From assembly GCA_910588535.1 (NCBI GenBank), contig CAJUOO010000075.1, forward strand, positions 1 through 13,728: 13,728 nt of DNA, in the 5' to 3' direction. The notes beneath the pieces were generated by a model. The model saw nothing but the letters and a program-made list of their open reading frames with translations. It did no database searches and was not told the origin of the DNA. Position numbers and translations under genes: made by a program. Within the stretch, counting starts at the first letter, position 1, and the number at the start of each line of letters is the position of its first letter. This document shows, in pieces, positions 1 to 6,158 of this stretch. This DNA is from an uncultured Lachnospiraceae bacterium. Lineage in GTDB: Bacteria; Bacillota; Clostridia; Lachnospirales; Lachnospiraceae.

Positions 1-48
1 GACCCTCTGCTTGTAAGGCAGATGCTCTCCCAGCTGAGCTAAGATCCC
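1..48 (-). tRNA. tRNA-Val (anticodon TAC), 5' portion only
   Basis: Read on the minus strand this begins GGGATCT (5' acceptor strand), then TA, a D-arm GCTC-AGCTGGGA-GAGC, and an anticodon arm TCTGC-CTTACAA-GCAGA. The anticodon TAC (bases 13-15) reads valine GUA-type codons. The variable region GGGTC follows and the molecule leaves the window before the T-arm and 3' acceptor strand. The 5' end is placed at base 48 from the acceptor stem. A near-consensus promoter lies about 31 nt upstream. Identity rests on the anticodon and cloverleaf geometry; the 3' part cannot be checked here. Confidence 0.95.
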
Positions 49-78
49 ATATTTTCGCATCAACTTGACTGCCTAATC

Positions 79-107
79 AGTATAATATAAGATTTATATT
101 TTGTCAA
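79..107 (-). promoter_or_regulatory. Sigma-A promoter for tRNA-Val
   Basis: Minus strand TTGACA (102-107), a 17-nt spacer, then TATACT (79-84). This is a perfect -35 and a five-of-six -10 at ideal spacing. Transcription should start near base 72, leaving a leader of roughly 24 nt before the tRNA 5' end. The -35 box contains the TGA stop codon of metF (104-106), so the tRNA promoter is embedded in the end of that gene. Confidence 0.8.
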
Positions 108-973
108 TACCTTTTTAAAATATTTTTAATCCCCTCACAGATCTTCCCCGCCACAACAGGATTATTCATGGTATAAAGGTGGATTCCCTCCACATCATTG
201 GCGAGCAGATCAATAATCTGGCTCAGCGCATATGCCATTCCTGCATCAAACAGAGCTTCTTTATTATCTTCAAATTTATTCAATATTCTCCGAAAGCGCA
301 CTGGCAAGGAAGCGCCGCACAATGTCACCATTCTCTCAATCTGTGATTTATTAATTACTGGCATAATACCCGGTGTGATGGGCACACGTATTCCTGCTAT
401 CCGGCAACTCTCCACAAAAGAATAAAACATCTCATTTTCAAAAAAGAGCTGAGAAATCAAAAATTCATCCCCTGCATCCACCTTTTCCCTCAAGTGTGTA
501 ATGTCAGCTACACGATCTGGCGATTGCGGATGACATTCTGGATAGCAAGCTCCACCCACACAGAAACCACCTTTTTCTCTAAGATATGTAGTCAACTCAG
601 AGGCATAATGAAAATCCTCCTTCGGTGCTATCTCAGGATTCGAATCTCCTCTGAGTGCCAGCACATTTTCAAGCCCATTGTCCCTAAGTACTTTCAAAAA
701 CGCATCGATCTCTGCCTTACTGTAAGTTAAGCAGGTTAAGTGAACCACTGGATCAATATGATACTCCCTCTTTATTTTCTTTGCAAGCTCGATGGTTCGA
801 TTGTGATCGGAGCTTCCTCCCGCGCCAAAGGTGACACTGATAAAATCCGGCTTACACTTACTTAAAATCTCCAGTGTCTCATCAATATTTTGCAGCGCGG
901 CTCCCCTCTTAGGCGGAAATATCTCAAAGGAGAGCACCGGTTTCTTCTGTTCAAATTTTTCTCTGATTGTCAT
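104..973 (-). CDS. metF: 5,10-methylenetetrahydrofolate reductase
   Basis: Flavin-dependent reduction of methylene-THF to 5-methyl-THF in the cytosol, supplying the methyl group for methionine synthesis (and, in acetogens, for the methyl branch of acetyl-CoA formation). The 289-residue length is normal for the bacterial enzyme, a single TIM barrel. Visible family motifs are EIFPPK (17-22, with the conserved glutamate), VTFGAGGS (47-54), HLTC (78-81), LRGD (107-110), CYPECHP (143-149; the usual form is CYPEGHP), QLFF (175-178), PITPGIMP (198-205) and GIHLYTMN (263-270). The start is supported by AAGGGG seven bases before the ATG. It follows the PAP2 gene on the same strand with an 86-nt gap holding a strong hairpin, so it is probably co-transcribed with it. 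fhs, in the same folate pathway, lies about 7 kb away on the same strand. No metV-like partner is adjacent. Confidence 0.96.
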   Translation of the reverse strand: MTIREKFEQKKPVLSFEIFPPKRGAALQNIDETLEILSKCKPDFISVTFGAGGSSDHNRTIELAKKIKREYHIDPVVHLTCLTYSKAEIDAFLKVLRDNGLENVLALRGDSNPEIAPKEDFHYASELTTYLREKGGFCVGGACYPECHPQSPDRVADITHLREKVDAGDEFLISQLFFENEMFYSFVESCRIAGIRVPITPGIMPVINKSQIERMVTLCGASLPVRFRRILNKFEDNKEALFDAGMAYALSQIIDLLANDVEGIHLYTMNNPVVAGKICEGIKNILKRY

Positions 974-999
974 ATACTATCCCCTTTTCCGTAGCGAAA

Positions 1000-1030
1000 G
1001 AGATGCGGCAGATCCGCTCTGCTGCATCTC
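1000..1030 (-). other. Strong hairpin between the PAP2 gene and metF
   Basis: Two 13-base arms (1000-1012 and 1018-1030) pair around the 5-nt loop TCCGC with one irregular position: A-C in minus-strand RNA, G-U in plus-strand RNA. On the minus strand the stem ends about 26 nt before the metF ATG and is followed only by TTTCGC, so it lacks the U-tract of a good intrinsic terminator. It could be a weak terminator, an attenuator or an mRNA processing or stability element. No gene reads this way on the plus strand. Confidence 0.55.
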
Positions 1031-1059
1031 CTTTATCATTCAAACCTGTATTGCATATA

Positions 1060-1710
1060 TTAGGCAGTTCTTTCCTCTACCTCTCTCTTGCTCCATGCAT
1101 GTTCTGTCTTGTATACCATGCGATACATAAACGCACCGAGCATAATTGCACCTACGCCGTCCATCACGGAGTGCTGCTTTAAAAATACAGTGGACAGACA
1201 GATGGATGCCATCAGTACAAAAGAACCTATCCGAACGACATGATTCTTTTTAAATCTCTCGCTCTTCATAACTGCCAGATGAACTCCAATAGAATTATAG
1301 ACATGAATGCTTGGAAATACATTTGTCGGTGTATCTGTCATCCACAGCCCGCTTACCATGCTGGTAAAGATATTCTCCTGCTCAAAACCCGCCGGCCTTA
1401 AGTCATGCCCATTTGGCCATATGGTGCAGATAATTAAGCTGATGGTCATACCGATAAATAAAAAAGCACACAGCCGATAATAATCCTCCTTATTTGTAAA
1501 AAAGAAAAATAAAACTGCACACGCCACATAGGCGAACCACATAAAGTATGGAATAATAAAATATTCATTAAATGGAATATAATCATCCAATTTTATATGA
1601 ACAATGCTGTAATGAATCACATTCTTTTCCAAAAAGAAAAACCATGGAAGATAGATAAACACATATAGGAGACACCATGCATGTTTATATTTTGCGATAA
1701 AAGCTTTCAT
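1060..1710 (-). CDS. PAP2-superfamily integral membrane phosphatase
   Basis: A 216-residue polytopic membrane protein with several hydrophobic helices (about residues 10-30, 50-75, 80-97, 160-175 and 183-198). It carries PAP2 catalytic signatures: LRPAGF (104-109), FPSIHV with the PSxH motif (132-137) and LKQHSVMD (177-184), giving the two histidines and the aspartate expected of the vanadium-haloperoxidase-like active site. The first motif lacks the usual lysine (a tryptophan occupies that place), as in PAP2 subgroups resembling inositol phosphorylceramide synthases. Such proteins dephosphorylate lipid phosphates or transfer head groups; the substrate here is unknown. The ATG at 1710 is chosen because AAGGAG sits about eight bases upstream; an ATG 15 codons earlier has no such site and lies at or just before the predicted transcription start. 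It lies downstream of glf and a glycosyltransferase, so a role in envelope glycolipids is plausible but inferred. Confidence 0.82.
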   Translation of the reverse strand: MKAFIAKYKHAWCLLYVFIYLPWFFFLEKNVIHYSIVHIKLDDYIPFNEYFIIPYFMWFAYVACAVLFFFFTNKEDYYRLCAFLFIGMTISLIICTIWPNGHDLRPAGFEQENIFTSMVSGLWMTDTPTNVFPSIHVYNSIGVHLAVMKSERFKKNHVVRIGSFVLMASICLSTVFLKQHSVMDGVGAIMLGAFMYRMVYKTEHAWSKREVEERTA

Positions 1711-1760
1711 TTTCCCCTCTCCTTTCCCCTTCACTTGTTTTGTTCTGCTATACAAAGCGG

Positions 1761-1789
1761 ATTATAGCACAGGCAATTTTTATAAGCAA
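1761..1789 (-). promoter_or_regulatory. Promoter for the PAP2-metF unit
   Basis: Minus strand TTGCTT (1784-1789), a 17-nt spacer, and a perfect TATAAT (1761-1766) preceded by TGC, an extended -10. The start would be near 1754, about 44 nt before the PAP2 start codon. The 106-nt gap after the glycosyltransferase gene is otherwise empty, so PAP2-metF can be transcribed separately from glf and the glycosyltransferase. Confidence 0.6.
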
Positions 1790-1816
1790 GGGCAGGAGCC
1801 AAGATTTAAACAATTC

Positions 1817-2845
1817 TTAATTAAATCCAAAGAACTTCTGTGTAATTTTATATCCCATCTCAGAAACCTTGCGGCCGCCCTTGCCGGGCAGATTCATCGT
1901 GCGCCCCATAATTCCATAGCGCAGCTTAAAATAGAGCCTTCTGTCCTTCTTTTTCAGATATTTCCAAAGCTCTTTTTTCTTCTCCAGATTTTCCTGTGTG
2001 CCAGAGCGAATTAACATAATCGAGGAGATTGTCATCATAATCTCCAGATACTGCATCATATAATGCCTAAGTTTTCTGGAAGGAATCAACTTCTTGTCAT
2101 AGAGATTATATTCATCGATCATAATCTTATTCACTCTGATCTGCTGATCAATTCTGGAAATCATTACCTTCTCATTGACAGACTGATCCTCTCTGCCTAT
2201 AAAGTACCGATAAAAATTGACATCCAGATAATACAATGTCCTGACATATGGAAGAGGCTGGTATACAAAAATATTATCCACATAGAAAGTGTGCGCAGGA
2301 AGCTTAAGCCCACAATCTCTCAGCATCTGCGTTCGATAGATAACAGAGTGCATCAAGATATACTGCCACTTCGTAAAAACACGAACTTGATCCCATGTAA
2401 GGATCTCCCCTCTGGGGATCGCCGCATGGTAATTCATCACCCTCTTGCGCTTTGCGCCTTCCTTCTCATAGACAAAATTCGAGATCAGCATATCCAGCTC
2501 TGTCTCCTGATCCACCATCTCGCGAAGCAGGTCCAAAACCTGCATATACGCTTTTTCATTTAGCCAATCGTCACTGTCAACCACCTTAAAAAAAACACCT
2601 GTCGCACTGGCAAGCCCTGTATTTACCGCCTCGCCATGTCCACCATTCTCCTGATGAATCGCCCTCACAATACCCGGATGTTCTCTTTCCAGACGATCTG
2701 CTATCTCACCCGTCCTGTCCTTCTGTGAACCATCATCTACTATGATAATCTCGACCTCATCTCCACCCGGCAGCAGACTCTCCACACAATGCTCCATATA
2801 ACTCTCTGAATTATAACAGGGTACTGCTATTGATAACAGCTTCAT
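1817..2845 (-). CDS. Glycosyltransferase family 2
   Basis: A 342-residue inverting GT-A glycosyltransferase, expected at the cytoplasmic face of the membrane and using a nucleotide sugar. The N-terminal catalytic domain shows SIAVPCYNSE (5-14), the nucleotide-binding VDDGS (36-40), ENGGHGEAVNTG (66-77) and the metal-binding DSDDW (90-94), the DXD equivalent. The C-terminal half is basic and hydrophobic in patches, with no clear membrane-spanning helix. The ATG at 2845 is preferred over one two codons upstream because GGGAGG lies six bases before it but directly abuts the earlier one. It starts only 12 nt after the glf stop codon, with its ribosome binding site inside that gap, so translation is probably coupled to glf. 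That pairing suggests transfer of galactofuranose, or assembly of a galactofuranose-containing glycan; donor and acceptor cannot be read from sequence. Confidence 0.9.
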   Translation of the reverse strand: MKLLSIAVPCYNSESYMEHCVESLLPGGDEVEIIIVDDGSQKDRTGEIADRLEREHPGIVRAIHQENGGHGEAVNTGLASATGVFFKVVDSDDWLNEKAYMQVLDLLREMVDQETELDMLISNFVYEKEGAKRKRVMNYHAAIPRGEILTWDQVRVFTKWQYILMHSVIYRTQMLRDCGLKLPAHTFYVDNIFVYQPLPYVRTLYYLDVNFYRYFIGREDQSVNEKVMISRIDQQIRVNKIMIDEYNLYDKKLIPSRKLRHYMMQYLEIMMTISSIMLIRSGTQENLEKKKELWKYLKKKDRRLYFKLRYGIMGRTMNLPGKGGRKVSEMGYKITQKFFGFN

Positions 2846-2857
2846 CTTCATCCTCCC

Positions 2858-4021
2858 TTACTTCCCCGATATTAACTGATCCGCCAAAGAGAGCGCACGC
2901 TCCACAATGGCATCTATATTATAATATTTATATTCTGCAAGACGACCTACAAGATAAAATCCGGGATATTCCTTCACAAGATCCAGATAACGATGATATA
3001 GCCTGCGATTCTCGTCATTTATAATCGCATAATACGGAATCTCCGTCTCACTGTCTGTATAAGGAATTGGATACTCCTTCATAATCGTCGTCTCTCCGGG
3101 CACCTCCTGCCCTGTCAGCTTCTTAAATTCTGTGATCCTTGTATAATCTTCACTGACAGTATAGTTCACCACCGCCTTCTCCTGATAGCTGTCCATCTCA
3201 AGATGTTCAAATACAAATTGAAGCGAGCGATATGGTAGTCTTCCATAGCAGCAATCAAAAAATTCATCCAGCGGCCCTGTATAAATCACCTTTCCGTCAA
3301 ATGGCTCTCCCTCCACATAGATCACGCCATTCTCTAGCTTTACCACATCCTTCGCATCTGTGTTTAATGACAGCTCAATTCCCGGATGAGAAAGCATCTC
3401 CTCCACCAGAGGCGTGTAGCCATGCAGAGGCATCCCCTGATATGCATCCTGAAAATATCGATTGTCTCTGGACAGAAGAACAGGAACCCTCCCTGTCACC
3501 TCCGGCGAGATCTCCTCCGGCTTCTGTCCCCACTGCTTCATAGTATATCTCAAAAAAATATGCTCATACACATATTCTGCCACTGCTTTTAGATCTTCAT
3601 CCTCCTGTTCCATAAGCTTAAGAATGGGTACACGGCTTCCCTCCCCGAATGTCTCCACCAATTTCTTCTCCAAACTCTGTGCCATCTCTTTATCATACAC
3701 CATTGAAAGCGTATTCAGATTAAATGGAACCGGAATCATCTGTCCATTAACATTTGCCACCACCTCATGGCTGTAGTCATACCACTCTGTAAAACGGGAC
3801 AGGTATTCATACACTCTCTTCATATTAGTGTGAAAGATATGTGGTCCATACTGGTGAATCAGAACCCCATGCTTATCACGGACATCATAGCAGTTGCCCG
3901 CCACATGCCCTCTCTTCTCCAAAACCAACACCTGCTCATCTTTGCGCTCAGCCAGCTCCCTCGCCACCACTGCTCCAGCAAAACCGCTGCCCACCACAAT
4001 ACTATCATATTTCCTCTTCAT
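2858..4021 (-). CDS. glf: UDP-galactopyranose mutase
   Basis: Flavoenzyme converting UDP-galactopyranose to UDP-galactofuranose in the cytosol, the donor for Galf in surface polysaccharides and glycolipids. The 387 residues match the usual bacterial length. Motifs: the FAD dinucleotide fold GSGFAG (11-16), EKRGHVAGNCYD (35-46), YGPHIFHTN (58-66), the QGMPLHGYT region (195-203), YTGPLDEFF (247-255) followed by GRLPYRSLQF (260-269) with the substrate-phosphate arginine region, NYTVSEDYTRITEFK (286-300), and GRLAEYKYYNID (359-370). The ATG at 4021 is chosen because GGAGG lies eight bases upstream; an ATG five codons earlier would itself contain that site. The downstream glycosyltransferase follows after 12 nt. 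The upstream CPBP protease gene is 89 nt away, across an AT-rich gap. Confidence 0.97.
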   Translation of the reverse strand: MKRKYDSIVVGSGFAGAVVARELAERKDEQVLVLEKRGHVAGNCYDVRDKHGVLIHQYGPHIFHTNMKRVYEYLSRFTEWYDYSHEVVANVNGQMIPVPFNLNTLSMVYDKEMAQSLEKKLVETFGEGSRVPILKLMEQEDEDLKAVAEYVYEHIFLRYTMKQWGQKPEEISPEVTGRVPVLLSRDNRYFQDAYQGMPLHGYTPLVEEMLSHPGIELSLNTDAKDVVKLENGVIYVEGEPFDGKVIYTGPLDEFFDCCYGRLPYRSLQFVFEHLEMDSYQEKAVVNYTVSEDYTRITEFKKLTGQEVPGETTIMKEYPIPYTDSETEIPYYAIINDENRRLYHRYLDLVKEYPGFYLVGRLAEYKYYNIDAIVERALSLADQLISGK

Positions 4022-4050
4022 AACACTGTCCTCCATAAATTCTATAAATT

Positions 4051-4056
4051 ATTATA
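4051..4056 (-). promoter_or_regulatory. Possible -10 box for glf
   Basis: A perfect TATAAT lies on the minus strand in the AT-rich 89-nt gap between the CPBP gene and glf, but there is no recognisable -35 at 16-18 nt (the best is TGTGTT). The same gap has an AGATAA/TTATCT palindrome just upstream. glf may use this weak promoter or read-through from the CPBP promoter. Confidence 0.25.
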
Positions 4057-4110
4057 AGATAAAATTATCTAAAAACACATCATATTTTGTTAATTTTTTA
4101 TTAAGCTGTC

Positions 4111-4890
4111 TTATTTATCCAATTTTCTTTTCTTCTTTCTGGCTATCCAAACGAGGGAAAGCATCCCTGTCAATGTGAAAGCAAGTGTAAATAAAAGCAT
4201 CCTGCCGCCCTTTACCCAGCTCATATCCAGACATTCTGTCATAAGCACAGACGCTCCGTTCGCCACAATATGTGATAAGATAGGCGCGCATATCGTCCCA
4301 AATACTTCATAGACATAGACCAACAAAAGACCAATAGAAAATGCATAGATAAACTGAAGCATATTTCCGTGATATAAACCAAATAAAAGAGCAGATGCAA
4401 GCATCGCTCCCCTGCAGTTCCAAAGCTTCTTAAAATTTCCAAAAACAAGTCCACGAAACAAAAGCTCCTCCACAATTGGTGCTGCCAACACCACCGCCAA
4501 AAATTCCTCTAAAAGACTATTGCCATATATTAGCTTCTCAACCCTATCATACCCATGAAACAGCTCCATCAAACCAAGCATCTTAATCCAATAATTGAGG
4601 GCAACACACGCCGATATGCTCAATATTACAATAGCAAGAAAATTGCTAACAGAAACATTCTCTCTTAAAAATTGCCTTTCTCTCGCCAAGAAACCATCAC
4701 ATTTCATCTGCCTTAGACAGAATGGAATTGTGATCAAAGCCGCAAAAAAAGTACACAGTATATAATGCTTCTGATACATTTCTACAGAATAATATGACAC
4801 CGCCGTGCTGACACATATTCCCACCAAAGAGTAGAATAGTATCATATAGACAGAATGGATAAGTATTCTAATATTGGATTTTTCTTTCAT
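4111..4890 (-). CDS. CPBP-family intramembrane metalloprotease (CAAX protease / Abi-like)
   Basis: A 259-residue polytopic membrane protein carrying the three CPBP signatures in the right order: EELLFRG (141-147, the EExxxR motif), FGLYH (170-174, FxxxH) and HIVAN (207-211, HxxxN). These supply the glutamates and histidines expected to bind zinc inside the membrane. About seven to eight hydrophobic segments span the protein, with a basic tail ending KKKRKLDK. The family includes eukaryotic Rce1-type prenyl-protein proteases and bacterial proteins linked to bacteriocin immunity or envelope functions; no substrate can be assigned here. The ATG at 4890 is chosen because GAGGG lies about five bases upstream; a GTG four codons earlier lacks a ribosome binding site. 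It heads the leftward gene series with its own promoter, and no bacteriocin precursor is visible nearby. Confidence 0.9.
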   Translation of the reverse strand: MKEKSNIRILIHSVYMILFYSLVGICVSTAVSYYSVEMYQKHYILCTFFAALITIPFCLRQMKCDGFLARERQFLRENVSVSNFLAIVILSISACVALNYWIKMLGLMELFHGYDRVEKLIYGNSLLEEFLAVVLAAPIVEELLFRGLVFGNFKKLWNCRGAMLASALLFGLYHGNMLQFIYAFSIGLLLVYVYEVFGTICAPILSHIVANGASVLMTECLDMSWVKGGRMLLFTLAFTLTGMLSLVWIARKKKRKLDK

Positions 4891-4940
4891 ATAATCCCTC
4901 ACTTTTGCGTATTAGTTCCTTATTTCTTGCCCTTCCGAAC

Positions 4941-4969
4941 ATTATAACATCTTATTCCTGTTTTTTCCA
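4941..4969 (-). promoter_or_regulatory. Promoter for the CPBP protease gene
   Basis: Minus strand TGGAAA (4964-4969, four of six), a 17-nt spacer, and a perfect TATAAT (4941-4946). The start would fall near 4934, giving a leader of about 44 nt. It is divergent from the thiT promoter, with the -35 boxes about 60 nt apart. Confidence 0.55.
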
Positions 4970-5031
4970 TCTTTTCTTGTGTTTTATTCCTGCCGGGTGT
5001 AAACGAGCCCTGACAACTCAAAACATATTGA

Positions 5032-5060
5032 TTGACATTTTCCTTTATCCAGTATATACT
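5032..5060 (+). promoter_or_regulatory. Sigma-A promoter for the thiT leader
   Basis: TTGACA (5032-5037), a 17-nt spacer, TATACT (5055-5060). The predicted start near 5067 lies about 35 nt before the TPP aptamer. The -35 and -10 hexamers and spacer length are identical to those of the tRNA-Val promoter, so basal transcription should be strong and control left to the riboswitch. Confidence 0.85.
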
Positions 5061-5100
5061 CACATAGTACTTACTATAACATTTTAACAAAATACTGCAA

Positions 5101-5185
5101 CGCTAGGGGAGCTTTATGCTGAGATTATGCCCTTTGGGCATTAACCCTCATTACTTGAACCGGACAATACCGGCGTAAGGAAGCA
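5101..5185 (+). promoter_or_regulatory. TPP riboswitch (THI element) aptamer
   Basis: The leader carries the conserved TPP aptamer parts in order: AGGGGAGC (5105-5112), GCTGAGAT (5118-5125), the optional P3a hairpin TGCCC-TTT-GGGCA, AACCCT closing P2, ACTTGAACCGGACAATACCGG (P4/P5, read as two blocks) and GCGTAAGGAAGC closing the aptamer. P1 is short (GCT 5102-5104 with AGC 5182-5184). Known THI elements bind thiamine pyrophosphate and switch off thiamine synthesis or uptake genes. It lies 62 nt upstream of thiT, a thiamine transporter, which fits exactly. Confidence 0.95.
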
Positions 5186-5217
5186 TCTATAAGGATTTTT
5201 CACGCCTTATCTGTTCC

Positions 5218-5247
5218 CCTCCTGACGCAAGTAAAAGGAGGTTTTTT
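5218..5247 (+). terminator. Riboswitch expression platform: RBS-containing hairpin with U-tract
   Basis: CCTCCT (5218-5223) pairs perfectly with AGGAGG (5236-5241) around a 12-nt loop and is followed at once by six T's and the thiT ATG. AGGAGG is the thiT ribosome binding site (six-base spacing), so the hairpin can hide it. With its U-tract it could also act as a weak intrinsic terminator. A possible antagonist is AGGGGA (5105-5110) in the aptamer P2 strand, complementary to TCCCCT (5215-5220): free of TPP it could open this hairpin. The hairpin is seen directly; the switching mechanism is inferred. Confidence 0.65.
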
Positions 5248-5922
5248 ATGTCTAATTTTTTCGCAACACTCACAGAAGAAGAGGTTTTTCAACTAACACC
5301 TGCCGGGATTATCACAGTTGTCGTTCTAATTGCAGGGCTTATCGCTCTCGCATTAATTCTGCAGCCAAAGGAAATAAAATCCCGAACATTTACAACAAGA
5401 CAGCTTGTATTTTCCTCTGCTGCCATGGCTCTCGCCATTGTCACATCCATGCTAAAGATATTTGAATTACCCTTTGGAGGCTCTATCACATTATTCAGCA
5501 TGCTATTTATTGTGCTGATCGGCTATTGGTACGGCCCAAAAGCCGGCCTGATGACCGGCTTTGCCTACGGGCTGCTTCAATTTGTTTTAGACCCTATCTT
5601 CTATTCTATACCACAGATGTTTGTAGACTATCCGCTCGCTTTTGGCGCACTTGGGTTATCTGGCTTTTTCTCCAACAAAAAATATGGGTTATGGATCGGC
5701 TATGTGGTAGGTATTTTGGGTCGTTTTGTCTTTTCCTATTTATCTGGACTGCTCTTTTTCGCAGCCTACGCAGAAGGCTCAGGGATGAGTGCTCCTGTTT
5801 ATTCTCTCTGTTATAATGGATCTTACATAGGAGCAGAAGGAATTATCACACTGATAGTCATATCCATTCCACCTGTGACAAACGGGCTGAAATATATAAA
5901 GAAACTGACAGCAGAAAAATAA
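5248..5922 (+). CDS. thiT: ThiT, thiamine-binding S component of an ECF transporter
   Basis: A membrane-embedded substrate-capture protein that binds thiamine outside the cell and works with the shared ECF module (EcfA, EcfA' and EcfT, not in this window). The 224 residues hold about six to seven hydrophobic helices. Family features include PFGGSITLFSML (75-86), the tight-turn FAYGLLQFVLD region (105-115), FVDYPLAF (125-132) and YSLCYNGSYIGAE (185-197), whose Tyr/Asn pair sits where ThiT proteins contact thiamine. It is longer than typical ThiT (about 180-200) because of an extra N-terminal helix (about 19-38) ahead of a basic loop. AGGAGG six bases before the ATG fixes the start. The upstream TPP riboswitch supports the substrate call independently. 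It is the only plus-strand gene in the window and is probably monocistronic. Confidence 0.95.
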   Translation: MSNFFATLTEEEVFQLTPAGIITVVVLIAGLIALALILQPKEIKSRTFTTRQLVFSSAAMALAIVTSMLKIFELPFGGSITLFSMLFIVLIGYWYGPKAGLMTGFAYGLLQFVLDPIFYSIPQMFVDYPLAFGALGLSGFFSNKKYGLWIGYVVGILGRFVFSYLSGLLFFAAYAEGSGMSAPVYSLCYNGSYIGAEGIITLIVISIPPVTNGLKYIKKLTAEK

Positions 5923-5949
5923 CAGATATTCTTGTAAACTCTCTACAGA

Positions 5950-6070
5950 AGACAGCCCACAATCCTCCGTCCACTTGCTTTCGCTCAGTGAAACATGTAA
6001 CCGTTCTAAACGCATCTTACATCTTGCTAAGCATCAGCATCTTTGTTTTTCAAGGATTATGGGCTGTTCT
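5950..6070. repeat. Palindromic intergenic repeat element, copy 1
   Basis: Outer arms AGACAGCCCACAATCCT (5950-5966) and AGGATTATGGGCTGTTCT (6053-6070) are inverted repeats, matching at 14 of 15 core positions. The roughly 86 nt between them share ordered motifs with the element at 13330-13469: CCTCCGTC (5964-5971), AGTGAAA (5987-5993), GCTAAG (6026-6031) and TTTTTCAA (6046-6053). It fills much of the 236-nt gap between the convergent thiT and argS genes. On the plus strand the right arm is followed by a T-rich run, so it may end thiT transcripts. The rest of this gap shows nothing else I can name. Confidence 0.7.
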
Positions 6071-6158
6071 TTTCACTTTTTTCTTAGATTACGCTATCAT
6101 GTGCGGCAAACCATTTTGTCAGATATCCACAATGCTCTATTCCATCGAGTATACCTTA

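Noticed and set aside
978..1028. A 16-codon minus-strand frame ending just before metF, as a possible leader peptide
   Set aside because: Its ATG directly abuts AAGGAG with no spacing, it has no telling codon run, and it is mostly the hairpin sequence.
2063..2563. A 166-codon plus-strand open frame
   Set aside because: Antisense to the glycosyltransferase gene, with no recognisable protein features.
4111..4890. CPBP protease as part of a bacteriocin immunity or defence locus
   Set aside because: No precursor peptide, modification enzyme, transporter or defence partner is adjacent; the family is too broad to assign this role.
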